Made by a program: the position numbers and the translations under genes. Below, piece by piece: positions 1 to 8,526 of a stretch of 64,000 nucleotides of DNA (the stretch's first letter is position 1; the number at the start of each line of letters is the position of its first letter). The stretch comes from Neorhizobium petrolearium (lineage in GTDB: Bacteria; Pseudomonadota; Alphaproteobacteria; Rhizobiales; Rhizobiaceae): contig NZ_JAGGJW010000010.1 in assembly GCF_017873175.1 (NCBI RefSeq), positions 228,842 through 292,841 on the forward strand, in the 5' to 3' direction. Under the pieces are notes generated by a model, which worked only from the letters and a program-made list of their open reading frames with translations, had not been told where the DNA came from and did not search any database.

Positions 1-278
1 ATGGCGTCAACGACTGGCGGCCGGCGCATATCCACTTCTCGGTCTTCGGTCACGGCTTTGCCCAGCGCCTGATCACCCAGATGTATTTCGAAGGTGACCC
101 GATGATCTGGATTTGTCCCATCGTGAAGACGATTCCGGACGAGAACGCCATCAAGGGCCTGATCGCCGCACTCGACATGAACAACACGATTCCTCATGAC
201 ATGAGAGCTTACAAGTTCGACATCATCTTGCGCGGCCGTCGCTCGACATTCTTCGAGAACCGCAAGGAAGGTAACTGA
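1..278 (+). CDS. pcaH: protocatechuate 3,4-dioxygenase beta subunit, C-terminal part
   Basis: Only the last 91 codons lie in the window; the reading frame is open from base 3 and the start lies upstream. The visible part contains NDWRPAHIHFSVFG, the intradiol dioxygenase segment that carries Fe(III)-binding histidines (HIH), then FAQRLITQMYFEGDP and an FFENRKEGN end typical of PcaH. With PcaG it forms the iron enzyme that opens protocatechuate between its hydroxyls to give 3-carboxy-cis,cis-muconate in the beta-ketoadipate pathway. pcaG starts 3 bases after the stop, so the two subunits are co-translated. The identification is firm; only the N-terminus is missing. Confidence 0.95.
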   Translation, partial: GVNDWRPAHIHFSVFGHGFAQRLITQMYFEGDPMIWICPIVKTIPDENAIKGLIAALDMNNTIPHDMRAYKFDIILRGRRSTFFENRKEGN

Positions 279-281
279 TCC

Positions 282-899
282 ATGGTCCAGCCGCTCACCT
301 ACTTCAAGGAATCTGCATCCCAGACGGCAGGTCCATACGTTCACATCGGCTGTACGCCGAACTTTTCCGGTATCACCGGTGTCTACGAGACCGATCTCGG
401 CTCCGGCTCGATGGTCAACGACAAGACCCGCGGTGAACGCATCACCATCCGTGGTTTCGTCTATGACGGCGCCATGACGCCGCTCAAGGACGCGCTGATC
501 GAGATCTGGCAGGCGGACGCTGACGGCTTCTACAACAGCCCCTCGGAGACGCGCGGCAAGGCCGATCCGAATTTCCTCGGCTGGGCTCGTTGCCCTGGCG
601 ACATGCAGACCGGGGAATTCGTGTTCGAAACGATCAAGCCCGGTCGTGTGCCGTTCCGTGACGGGCGGCTGATGGCGCCGCACGTGACATTCTGGATCGT
701 CGCCCGCGGCATCAATCTCGGTCTCAACACGCGCATGTATTTCTCCGACGAGGAGCAAGCCAATGCCGAAGACCCGATCCTGTCGCGCATCGAGCACCGC
801 GTCCGCGTGCCCACCCTGATCGGTAAGCGTGAAGGCGATACCGTCACCTTCAACATCTATCTTCAGGGTGAAAACGAGACCATATTCTTCGACATCTGA
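282..899 (+). CDS. pcaG: protocatechuate 3,4-dioxygenase alpha subunit
   Basis: 205 aa, the normal length for PcaG. The intradiol dioxygenase fold is recognisable from RITIRGFVYDGAMTPLKDAL and the following IEIWQADADGFYNSP, then LMAPHVTFWIVARGIN and an NIYLQGENETIFFDI end. The alpha subunit helps build the active-site pocket but lacks the full set of iron ligands, which come from PcaH. It follows pcaH by 3 bases and precedes pcaB by 22 bases, the pcaHGB order of rhizobial pca operons. Cytoplasmic; it acts on protocatechuate from lignin-derived aromatics or from the catabolic cluster further along. Confidence 0.95.
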   Translation: MVQPLTYFKESASQTAGPYVHIGCTPNFSGITGVYETDLGSGSMVNDKTRGERITIRGFVYDGAMTPLKDALIEIWQADADGFYNSPSETRGKADPNFLGWARCPGDMQTGEFVFETIKPGRVPFRDGRLMAPHVTFWIVARGINLGLNTRMYFSDEEQANAEDPILSRIEHRVRVPTLIGKREGDTVTFNIYLQGENETIFFDI

Positions 900-921
900 G
901 ATCGAAGAATCAGGGGCCCGT

Positions 922-1977
922 ATGAGCGTTTCGGCTTTCGAACATCCGTTCCTGTCCGGTCTCGTTGGTGACGACGAGACCGGAAAGCTGTTTTCGGCGG
1001 AAGCCGAGATCAAAGCCATGCTCGCCTTCGAAGCGGCGCTCGCCAGGGCGGAGGCGGGTGCCGACGTCATTCCCATGGATGCGGCGGAGCGCATCTTAAC
1101 TGTCTGCAGCTCATTCAAGCCGGACATCGCAGGGCTTCACAAAGGTACCGGTCGTGATGGCATCGTTATCGCCGAGTTCGTCAAGCAACTCCGCGCGGCC
1201 GTCGGCGGCGAGGCGGCACAATACGTCCACTTCGGCGCAACCAGCCAGGATGTCATCGATACGGCACTGGTGATCCGCCTGAAGCAGGTCTGCGGCCTGT
1301 TCGATCAACGCCTTTCGGCTCTCGAAAAGGCCTTTGTGGCTATCGATCAGAATTTCGGCGTCCGCGCGCTGATGGGCCATACCCGCATGCAGGCGGCAAT
1401 TCCGATCACCGTTTCCGATCGCATCCGCGCGTGGTGCGAGCCGCTCATCCGCCACCGCCAGCGGCTGGATACCTTTTCCGAGCACGGTTTCGCAGTGCAG
1501 TTCGGCGGTGCAGCCGGCACGCTCGACAAACTGGGCGCCAAGGCGGCTGGCGTGCGCAAATCGCTTGCTTTAGAATTGTTGCTTGCCGATGCTCTGCAAT
1601 GGCAGAGCCAACGGGATCGCCTGGCGGAATTCGCCGGAATCCTTGCGTTGATCTCCGGCTCGCTCGGCAAGTTCGGCCAGGACGTGGCGCTGCTCGCCGA
1701 AATGGGCGGCGAAATGGAGCTTGCCGGCGGTGGCGGCTCCTCCGCCATGGCGCACAAGCAGAATCCGGTAGCGGCTGAGGTGCTGGTCTCGCTTGCCCGC
1801 TTCAATGCAGTGCAGCTTTCCGGCATGCAGCAGGCCATGGTGCACGAACAGGAACGCTCAGGCGCCGCCTGGACCCTCGAATGGCTGATCTTGCCGCCGA
1901 TGGTGATGGCAACGGGTGCGTCGCTGCGTCTTGCGGCAGAACTTGTCGATAACATACGCTCCCTCGGAAAGGGTTGA
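922..1977 (+). CDS. pcaB: 3-carboxy-cis,cis-muconate cycloisomerase
   Basis: 351 aa, fumarase/aspartase superfamily, converting 3-carboxymuconate to gamma-carboxymuconolactone. The superfamily loop appears as GGGGSSAMAHKQNP (usual form GSSAMPHKxNP; here Ala replaces Pro), and HFGATSQDVIDTALVIRLK and MGHTRMQAAIPITV are further family blocks. The start is placed at ATG 922 (MSVSAFEHPFLSG), because the frame stays open further upstream only through overlap with pcaG. It is the last gene of this pca operon. The 153 bases before the next gene carry only its leader and ribosome-binding site. Rhizobial PcaB is about 350 aa, so this copy is complete. Confidence 0.93.
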   Translation: MSVSAFEHPFLSGLVGDDETGKLFSAEAEIKAMLAFEAALARAEAGADVIPMDAAERILTVCSSFKPDIAGLHKGTGRDGIVIAEFVKQLRAAVGGEAAQYVHFGATSQDVIDTALVIRLKQVCGLFDQRLSALEKAFVAIDQNFGVRALMGHTRMQAAIPITVSDRIRAWCEPLIRHRQRLDTFSEHGFAVQFGGAAGTLDKLGAKAAGVRKSLALELLLADALQWQSQRDRLAEFAGILALISGSLGKFGQDVALLAEMGGEMELAGGGGSSAMAHKQNPVAAEVLVSLARFNAVQLSGMQQAMVHEQERSGAAWTLEWLILPPMVMATGASLRLAAELVDNIRSLGKG

Positions 1978-2130
1978 GGCGGCGGCGACACGGCTGTAAG
2001 CACGTGCATCAATAACTTTTCATGACTGACATGCCTCGTGTTATTCTGGGTCGCCGTTAGGACAAGCGGGCATCCTGCCATCGTGGCACCTGTCAAACGC
2101 AGTCGAGGATGAGGTTTTAGGGAGGGCTTT

Positions 2131-3306
2131 ATGAAGAGACTCATCATGACCGCATTCGCGGTCGCCATTTTATCGAGTGCCGCATATGCCGATACGATCA
2201 AGATCGGCGTCATCGGTCCATTCTCGGGGCCTTTTGCGTTGCAAGGCAAGAACTTCAAGGCGGGTATCGATGCCTGGCTCGCCGTCAATGGCAACGAGAT
2301 CGGCGGCAACGATATCCAGATCGTCTATCGCGACGTACCGCAAGCCGATCCGGCGCAATCGAAATCGCTGGCGCAGGAGCTCATCGTGCGCGAGGGCGTG
2401 CAGTATCTCGCCGGCTTTTACTTCACACCCGACGCCATGGCCGCAACGCCGCTGCTACAGCAGGGCAACGTGCCGATGGTTGTGATGAATGCCGCGACGT
2501 CCTCGATCGTTACCGCAAGCCCCTATGTCGTGCGGACATCCTTCACCATGTGGCAGAACACGACGCCGATCGCGAAAGTGGCGAAGGACCAGGGTGTGAC
2601 GAAGGTCATCACTCTGGTTTCCGATTACGGCCCGGGCATCGATGCGGAAAACGCCTTCAAGGCCGCCTTCGAGAAGGAAGGCGGCCAGGTGGTCGAAGCG
2701 ATCCGCATGCCGCTTTCCACCAACGATTTCGCTCCGCTGATGCAGCGCGTGAAGGATTCAGGCGCCGAAGCGCTCTTCAGCTTCTTGCCGTCCGGCCCGC
2801 CGACGCTTGCCTTCGTTAAGGCCTATAACGACAACGGCCTGAAGGCGGCCGGCATCAAGTTCTTCGCGACCGGCGACCTGACGCCCGAATCCGACCTGCC
2901 GGCGCTCGGCGACGCAGCCCTCGGGCTGACGACGACCTATCATTATGCCGTCTCGCACGACTCGCCGGAGAACAAGGCATTCGTCGCGGCAGCCCAGAAG
3001 GCGATCGGCAACCCCGCAGAGCTTACTTTCCCGGCGGTCGGCGCTTATGACGGCATGTATGTTATCTCGAGGATGATCGAAGCGACCGGCGGTAAGAAAG
3101 ACGCCAAGAAGGCCATCGAAGCCGTGAAGGGCCTTGCCTGGACAAGCCCGCGCGGGCCAGTCGCCATCGATCCGGAGAGCCGCCATATCACGCAGAACGT
3201 CTACCTGCGTGAAGTCGCCAAGGACGAGAGTGGCAAATACATCAACAAGGAAATTCAGACGTTCGAGAAGCAAGGCGATCCAGGCCTGGCTTTCGTGAAG
3301 AAGTAA
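2131..3306 (+). CDS. ABC transporter substrate-binding protein, branched-chain amino acid (LivJ/HAAT) type
   Basis: 391 aa with a clear Sec signal peptide (MKRLIMTAFAVAILSSAAYA, cleavage near residue 20) followed by DTIKIGVIGPFSGPFALQGK, the typical start of a type I periplasmic binding fold (Peripla_BP_6). It should capture the ligand in the periplasm for the LivHMGF-like proteins encoded next. A strong GGGAGG ribosome-binding site lies 5 bases before the ATG. The family includes binders of aromatic acids, amides and urea as well as amino acids. Its position directly after pcaHGB makes an aromatic substrate plausible, but the sequence does not prove it. Confidence 0.9.
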   Translation: MKRLIMTAFAVAILSSAAYADTIKIGVIGPFSGPFALQGKNFKAGIDAWLAVNGNEIGGNDIQIVYRDVPQADPAQSKSLAQELIVREGVQYLAGFYFTPDAMAATPLLQQGNVPMVVMNAATSSIVTASPYVVRTSFTMWQNTTPIAKVAKDQGVTKVITLVSDYGPGIDAENAFKAAFEKEGGQVVEAIRMPLSTNDFAPLMQRVKDSGAEALFSFLPSGPPTLAFVKAYNDNGLKAAGIKFFATGDLTPESDLPALGDAALGLTTTYHYAVSHDSPENKAFVAAAQKAIGNPAELTFPAVGAYDGMYVISRMIEATGGKKDAKKAIEAVKGLAWTSPRGPVAIDPESRHITQNVYLREVAKDESGKYINKEIQTFEKQGDPGLAFVKK

Positions 3307-3350
3307 GTCTGTCGCTCAGACAATTTCCTTCATCCGGCTGCATCCGTCGA

Positions 3351-3378
3351 CCTTTCTCCCCGCTTGCGGGGGGAAAGG
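3351..3378. terminator. intercistronic hairpin between the binding protein and its permease
   Basis: CCTTTCTCCCCGC pairs with GCGGGGGGAAAGG across a very short loop, giving a stem of 12-13 pairs with one T-G wobble. There is no T-run after it, so it more likely causes partial termination or protects the 3' end of the binding-protein mRNA. This would allow the periplasmic protein to be made in excess over the membrane components. Confidence 0.55.
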
Positions 3379-3470
3379 ATATGACGCACTGTTTCTCGCT
3401 CCGACAAGGCGCGCGTTGACATGAAGACAGTATCTATCAGGCTCACTACGCATCAAGGATCGACCACCTC

Positions 3471-4334
3471 ATGCAGACCGTGTTCAGCATAGCCGTCGAT
3501 GCGCTGGCCTACGGCATGGTGCTGTTCGTGATTTCGATCGGGCTTTCCGTGACGATGGGACTGATGCGCGTGGTGAACCTCGCGCATGGGGCGTTTGCGA
3601 TGATCGGCGGTTACCTGGCCTCCTATGCAGCGCGTGACCTGGGGCTCGGTTACGCGGCTGGTATCCTGGTTGCCGTCGTCGGGACGGTCATCATCGCCAT
3701 CCCGATCGAACGTCTCCTCTACCGGCGCCTTTATGGCGCGACGGAACTGACCCAGGTTTTGATGACGATCGGCATCACCTTCTGCGTCATCGGGATTACC
3801 AACTTCATCTTCGGGCCGACACTGAAGACCATCCCGTTGCCGCCGGCGCTGCAGGGTTCCGTCGATCTCGGCTTCCGTTCGATCGCCGCGCACCGGCTTT
3901 TCGCGATCGTCTGCGGGCTGATTGTCGCGGCGGCCCTGTGGTTCCTGATCGAGCGGACCGCCTTCGGTATCCGGTTGCGCGCGGCGGTGGACAATGCCGC
4001 TATGGCGGCGGCTCTCGGGGTGCGCACCGAAATCGTCTACGCGGTGAGCTTTGCTGTGGCAATCGGGCTTGCCGCGCTCGGCGGCGTGCTTGGAGCCGAA
4101 CTTCTTCCCGTCGAGCCTTATTACGCGCTGCGCTACATGGTGACTTTCCTCGTTGTCGTCTCGGTCGGCGGCGCGGGCTCCATTCCCGGTGCGCTGCTCG
4201 CCTGCCTGTTGCTCGGCGCGATCGATACGACCGGCCGCTATCTCGCGCCGGAATACGGAGAATTCTTCTTCTATCTCGCAGTCATCGTGATCGTGACCCT
4301 TTTTCCGCGCGGGCTTCTGGGGCGATCGAAATGA
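3471..4334 (+). CDS. branched-chain amino acid-type ABC transporter permease (LivH family)
   Basis: 287 aa integral membrane protein with about eight hydrophobic segments. It opens with ALAYGMVLFVISIGLSVTMG and VVNLAHGAFAMIGGY, the LivH signature, and has the cytoplasmic coupling region around RAAVDNAAMAAALGV that contacts the ATPases. It is one half of the heterodimeric channel, with LivM as the other half. Its stop overlaps the livM start (ATGA). It sits 164 bases after the binding-protein gene, with a hairpin in the gap. Confidence 0.9.
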   Translation: MQTVFSIAVDALAYGMVLFVISIGLSVTMGLMRVVNLAHGAFAMIGGYLASYAARDLGLGYAAGILVAVVGTVIIAIPIERLLYRRLYGATELTQVLMTIGITFCVIGITNFIFGPTLKTIPLPPALQGSVDLGFRSIAAHRLFAIVCGLIVAAALWFLIERTAFGIRLRAAVDNAAMAAALGVRTEIVYAVSFAVAIGLAALGGVLGAELLPVEPYYALRYMVTFLVVVSVGGAGSIPGALLACLLLGAIDTTGRYLAPEYGEFFFYLAVIVIVTLFPRGLLGRSK

Positions 4335-5341
4335 CAGTGGCTTCCACGGATCACAGCTCTGCTGCCAACCTCTCAATCGCCCGGCGGCTTGCCGATGGCG
4401 GGTTGATCGGCGCACTCGCAATCGTCGTGATCGGGGCGATCGGCTATTATCTCTTTCCGAACAATCTGGCGCTCCTGACGCGGATGACAGCGATTGCGCT
4501 CCTGGTCCTGTCGCTCGATCTGGTGACCGGATATTGCGGTGTGGCGACCCTTGGGCACGCGGCGCTTTTCGGGGCAGGGGCTTACGGAGCCGGCATTGCA
4601 GCGGCGCATTTCGGCATTAGCGAGCCATTGACCATGACGCTGGTCGGAGCCCTGACCGGCTCTGCCGCCGGCCTCGTTTCGGGCGTCGTCATCCTGCGGG
4701 CCCACGGCCTGGCGCAACTCGTTCTGTCGATCGCCGTCATCCATCTCTTCCACGAGGCTGCAAACAAGGCATCGGCCTGGACCGGCGGCAGCGACGGACT
4801 TTCCGGCATCATGCCGGAGGCGGTCTTCGGTCTGTTCGAGTTCGATCTCTGGGGGCAGACGGCCTACATCTATGGTCTCGTCCTGTTGACCGTCGTCTTC
4901 GTGGCACTCAGGATTCTGGTGCGCTCGCCCTTCGGCATGCTGGCGCGCGGGGTGAGGGAGGATCGTATCCGCATCACCGCGATGGGCGCCTCGGTAAACT
5001 CGGTGCTGCTGCGCATGTATGTGATCTCCGGGGCCGTGGCCGGAATCGGCGGTGCATTGTCGGCCATCTCCACGCAGGTCGTCGGGCTCGACAGTCTCTC
5101 CTTCACGCTCTCGGCTGAGGCATTGGTGATGTTGGTGCTCGGCGGCACGGGCTCGCTTTATGGGGCGATGATCGGCACGATGGTCTTCATGTGGTTCGAG
5201 GACACGCTGTCGGCCATCAATCCGTTCCACTGGCTCACCATCATCGGCGCATTGCTTGTCGCCGTCGTGCTCTTCGCGCCGAAGGGGCTTTATGGCTCCA
5301 CCGCCGGTTTCGTCAGCCGATTGAGGAGGGGGCGGGGATGA
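4331..5341 (+). CDS. branched-chain amino acid-type ABC transporter permease (LivM family)
   Basis: 336 aa. The start is taken at ATG 4331, which overlaps the previous stop by 4 bases. The frame is open further upstream, but that would be antisense-like overlap within livH. The protein has multiple hydrophobic segments, the LivM block LDLVTGYCGVATLGHAALFG, and the coupling motif GVREDRIRITAMG, then LVMLVLGGTGSLYGAMIG. It pairs with the LivH-like permease. The livG ATG overlaps its stop codon, so the permease and ATPase genes are translationally coupled. Confidence 0.9.
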   Translation: MTVASTDHSSAANLSIARRLADGGLIGALAIVVIGAIGYYLFPNNLALLTRMTAIALLVLSLDLVTGYCGVATLGHAALFGAGAYGAGIAAAHFGISEPLTMTLVGALTGSAAGLVSGVVILRAHGLAQLVLSIAVIHLFHEAANKASAWTGGSDGLSGIMPEAVFGLFEFDLWGQTAYIYGLVLLTVVFVALRILVRSPFGMLARGVREDRIRITAMGASVNSVLLRMYVISGAVAGIGGALSAISTQVVGLDSLSFTLSAEALVMLVLGGTGSLYGAMIGTMVFMWFEDTLSAINPFHWLTIIGALLVAVVLFAPKGLYGSTAGFVSRLRRGRG

Positions 5342-6102
5342 GCGCTCTCTTCGAGGTCAGGAATCTGAGGAAGAGCTTCGGCGGGCTGGTTGTCACCAAT
5401 GACGTCTCGCTTGCCATGGCGCCGGGCGATCGCGTAGCCTTGATCGGCCCGAACGGGGCGGGGAAGACGACCTTCGTCAACCTTGTGGCCGGCAATCTCA
5501 GGCCCGATTCGGGCCACGTCTTCCTCGGTGGTGAGGATGTGACCCGGCTCAAGGCCGCCAAGCGCGTGCGGCGCGGCCTGATCCGCTCTTTCCAGGTGAC
5601 GCGGCTCTTTCAGGACATGACCCCGGAAGAGCACGTGGCGCTCGCAATCCTGCAACGGGAGAGGCAGGCTGGAAAAATGTTCGGCCACTATTCCGGCAAG
5701 CCCGAGGTGATGGACGAAGTCAGGAAAATCCTGGACCGGCTCGGGTTGATCGAGCTTTCGCATCTCAAAGTGCGGGAGATTGCCTATGGCCAGCAGCGGC
5801 TCCTGGAGATCGCGTTGGCGATGGCGCTGAGGCCCAGGATGTTACTGCTGGACGAGCCGGCTGCCGGCGTGCCGCAATCGGAAACCACGCGCATCGAGCA
5901 AGCGTTGAACAGCCTGCCGCCGGATCTTGCCGTGCTCATGATCGACCATGACATGGACCTCGTCTTCCGCTTTGCGCGGCGGGTGGTCGTACTCGCGGCC
6001 GGAACGGTGATCTTCGATGGCTCGCCGAAGGATGTGACGCAGGACCAGCGCGTGCGCGAAGCCTATCTGGGGAATTATGCAAATGCCGGCAGCACCGCTT
6101 GA
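5338..6102 (+). CDS. branched-chain amino acid-type ABC transporter ATP-binding protein (LivG family)
   Basis: 254 aa nucleotide-binding protein. Walker A is GPNGAGKTT (residues 37-45), the Walker B region is MLLLDEPAAGV, and the signature loop is the LivG variant AYGQQRLLEIA instead of LSGGQ. The extended insert between Walker A and the signature (RSFQVTRLFQDMTPEEHVAL) is characteristic of LivG. It hydrolyses ATP to power import with LivF. The start at 5338 overlaps the livM stop, and its 3' end overlaps livF by 26 bases. Confidence 0.92.
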   Translation: MSALFEVRNLRKSFGGLVVTNDVSLAMAPGDRVALIGPNGAGKTTFVNLVAGNLRPDSGHVFLGGEDVTRLKAAKRVRRGLIRSFQVTRLFQDMTPEEHVALAILQRERQAGKMFGHYSGKPEVMDEVRKILDRLGLIELSHLKVREIAYGQQRLLEIALAMALRPRMLLLDEPAAGVPQSETTRIEQALNSLPPDLAVLMIDHDMDLVFRFARRVVVLAAGTVIFDGSPKDVTQDQRVREAYLGNYANAGSTA

Positions 6103-6799
6103 GGTCAAAAACCTTTCCGCCGGTTATGGCCCAACGCGGGTGATCGAGGACGTTTCCTTCTCGGTGCCCGCCGGATCGAGGCTGGCTCTTCTCGGCCGCA
6201 ACGGAATGGGCAAGACGAGCCTATTGGCCACATTGGCAGGCCAGACGCGGCGCTATGACGGCCAAATCCGCCTCGCCGGCGTCGACATCGCGGATGAACC
6301 GAGCGCTGCCCGGGCGCTTGCCGGCCTGGGTTATGTTCCACAGACCCGGGACGTCTTCCCGACCCTGACGGTCGAGGAAAACCTCTTCGTCGGGTTGAAG
6401 GGCCGCCCGAAGGATGCGATCTCGGAGGCCTATGAGATGTTCCCGCGCCTGAAGGAGCGGCGGAGGAATCTTGGCAGTCAGCTTTCGGGGGGCGAACAGC
6501 AGATGCTTTCGACCGCCCGCAGCATCCTGGGCCAGCCGACCGTACTCCTGCTCGATGAACCGCTGGAAGGTCTGGCGCCGGTCATCTGCGAGGAGTTGAT
6601 GGCGGCCTTCTCCAAACTCGCCCAATCCGGAGAAATGACCATCCTGCTCGTCGAGCAGCGCATCCAGAGCGCGCTGGATTTCGCCGACAATGTCATCATC
6701 CTCGAGCGCGGCCGCATTGGCTGGCAAGGCAGCCCGCAGGTGCTCGCCGCCGATCATGATGTTGTCGAGCGGCTGCTCGGGGTCGGCGGTTTGCATTGA
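6077..6799 (+). CDS. branched-chain amino acid-type ABC transporter ATP-binding protein (LivF family)
   Basis: 240 aa, second ATPase of the transporter. Walker A is GRNGMGKTS (residues 40-48), the signature is LSGGEQQM, and Walker B is VLLLDEPLEGLAP. The sequence VEENLFVGL is typical of LivF. Two in-frame ATGs exist at the start (6077 and 6083), both inside livG, consistent with translational coupling. This gene closes the five-gene uptake operon that begins at 2131. Confidence 0.9.
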   Translation: MQMPAAPLEVKNLSAGYGPTRVIEDVSFSVPAGSRLALLGRNGMGKTSLLATLAGQTRRYDGQIRLAGVDIADEPSAARALAGLGYVPQTRDVFPTLTVEENLFVGLKGRPKDAISEAYEMFPRLKERRRNLGSQLSGGEQQMLSTARSILGQPTVLLLDEPLEGLAPVICEELMAAFSKLAQSGEMTILLVEQRIQSALDFADNVIILERGRIGWQGSPQVLAADHDVVERLLGVGGLH

Positions 6800-6916
6800 A
6801 AAATGCGAGATCCTCAGATGTCGAAAGACCGACAACAGATAAGATCGGTCCCGCGTCCTTGAAATCCCGATTGCTTTCGTCGATGAAGAAGGCCCACCTT
6901 TCTCCTGAATCACCCC

Positions 6917-7549
6917 TTGCCCGACCTTTCCAGTCTCGCAGCCTTTGCTCTCATCGCTCTGGGCATGGTACTTACGCCCGGGCCGAACATGGTCTACCTC
7001 ATCTCGCGATCGATCTCTCAGGGGCCGATGGCGGGATTGATCTCGCTCGGCGGCGTGGCGCTCGGCTTCGTCTTCTACATGCTCTGTGCCGCTTTCGGCA
7101 TTACCGCGCTGGTCATGGCCGTGCCTTATGCCTATGACGCGCTGCGTTTCGCGGGCGCGCTCTACCTGCTCTATCTCGCCTGGCAGGCGGTGAAGCCGGG
7201 CGGGCGCTCGCCTTTCCAAGTCATGCAACTGCCGAAGGACAGTCCGAAAAGGTTGTTCGTCATGGGGTTGATGACCAACCTTCTGAATCCCAAGGCGGCA
7301 GTGCTTTATCTCTCACTGCTGCCGCAGTTCATCAATCCGGAACATGGCAGCGTGCTTTCCCAATCGATCGTGCTCGGCTTCGCGCAGATCGCCATCAGCA
7401 TCTCCATCAATGCGATGATCGCACTGATGGCGGGTGCTATCGCGCTCTTTCTTGCCCGCCGGCCCACATGGATCGTCATCCAGCGTTGGCTGATGGGCAC
7501 CGTCCTTGCTGCTCTTGCCGTTCGCATGGCGATCGAAGCGCGGCGCTGA
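6917..7549 (+). CDS. LysE/RhtB family exporter
   Basis: 210 aa inner-membrane protein with about six hydrophobic segments. The family hallmark LTPGPNMVYLISRS lies near residue 20, and LMTNLLNPKAAVLYLSLLPQF follows in the middle, which is the second conserved block. These proteins export amino acids or related small molecules such as homoserine. The start appears to be TTG 6917. It lies 117 bases after the importer operon in the same direction and converges with the hydrolase gene, from which it is separated by 40 bases containing a weak CCTTGC/GCAAGG hairpin. Confidence 0.85.
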   Translation: MPDLSSLAAFALIALGMVLTPGPNMVYLISRSISQGPMAGLISLGGVALGFVFYMLCAAFGITALVMAVPYAYDALRFAGALYLLYLAWQAVKPGGRSPFQVMQLPKDSPKRLFVMGLMTNLLNPKAAVLYLSLLPQFINPEHGSVLSQSIVLGFAQIAISISINAMIALMAGAIALFLARRPTWIVIQRWLMGTVLAALAVRMAIEARR

Positions 7550-7589
7550 TTTCAATCTGCCGCCCCTTGCCGGTTGTCGCAAGGCGACG

Positions 7590-8408
7590 TCAGGCCGTCT
7601 TGGCAGCCTTTGCCAATTCCCTCAGATGTCCGGCGATCGTGGCGGGCACTTCCAGCGGCGTGAAATGCCTGACGCCGTCCATGATGAAGAGCGACGCACC
7701 GGGAATATTGTCCGCCATGTAGCGGGCCATCTCGGGCGGCGTCGCATAGTCCTCCGTGCCAACGGCGACGCGGCAAGGGAAGGAAAATCTCGGCAGGGCG
7801 GCGCGGATGTCCGCGTTGCCGAGCATCGCGCAGGTCGCGGCATAGGCCGAAAGTTCGTTCTTCAGGAAGACGGCAATCGCCTTCTCCACGATATCCGGAT
7901 TGGCCTCGCGGAAGCTATCGCTGAACCAGCGGGTCTTCTGAAAGCCGACGAGTGCGGCCATGCCTTCGGCGAGCGCCTTGTTGGCGCGCTCCCTCCAGGC
8001 TTTTGGGGCATCCTCTCCATACCATGCGGTGGTGTCAAAAAGACCGAGCGCTTCGACGCGCTGCGGATAGCCGGCAGCAAAGGCGAGCGCCACGCATCCG
8101 CCCATGGAGGCGCCGGCAACGACGGTCGAGGACCAGCCGACATGGTCCATGAGATCGGCCAGATCATCGGCGAAAAGTTTGACGCTATAGGGGCCGGCCG
8201 GTTTGTCGGACGCCCCGTGGCCGCGGCAGTCGTAGATCAGGGCATCGGCAAAACCGTCGAGGGCGGCGACCGTCGGCTCCCAGAAGGTCTTGTCCATGGC
8301 AAGCGAATGCACGAGCGCGATGCGGCCCTGGCCACTTCCCTTGACGAGGCGGTAGGAGATCCTCGTGCCGTCGCGGGTGGTTGCGGTGCTGTTCAACGGA
8401 TCATTCAC
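7590..8408 (-). CDS. alpha/beta-fold hydrolase, 3-oxoadipate enol-lactonase (PcaD)-like
   Basis: 272 aa when started at GTG 8408. This start has GGAAGGA seven bases upstream and leaves the operator at 8440-8456 outside the gene; an in-frame ATG at 8444 would lie inside that operator. The nucleophile elbow is GASMGG (Ser about 101), the oxyanion region is ALVHSLAMDKTFW, and the acid/His region ends with GVRHFTPLEVP. PcaD-like enzymes hydrolyse beta-ketoadipate enol-lactone, and a role on a related lactone or ring-opened intermediate of this cluster is plausible. The exact substrate is inferred only from family and context. Confidence 0.8.
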   Translation of the reverse strand: MNDPLNSTATTRDGTRISYRLVKGSGQGRIALVHSLAMDKTFWEPTVAALDGFADALIYDCRGHGASDKPAGPYSVKLFADDLADLMDHVGWSSTVVAGASMGGCVALAFAAGYPQRVEALGLFDTTAWYGEDAPKAWRERANKALAEGMAALVGFQKTRWFSDSFREANPDIVEKAIAVFLKNELSAYAATCAMLGNADIRAALPRFSFPCRVAVGTEDYATPPEMARYMADNIPGASLFIMDGVRHFTPLEVPATIAGHLRELAKAAKTA

Positions 8409-8439
8409 CTCGAAATCCTTCCGGTAGGGACCGTTTTGC

Positions 8440-8456
8440 GTCATACTGTATGACAA
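8440..8456. promoter_or_regulatory. operator of the TTGTCATACA family (site 1)
   Basis: GTCATAC-T-GTATGAC is a perfect 7-bp inverted repeat. Read on the minus strand it gives TTGTCATACAG. It lies 32 bases before the GTG start of the hydrolase. The same word occurs before four other transcription units of this cluster, fitting the TNGTNNNACNA consensus bound by FadR/FCD-type GntR regulators such as the one at 19029-19712. Confidence 0.65.
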
Positions 8457-8526
8457 TGATATAAGCAAATCGAACGCGGGAGACAACCGCCAATGTGACG
8501 GCTGCTGCACTTTGCGAACTTATGGT

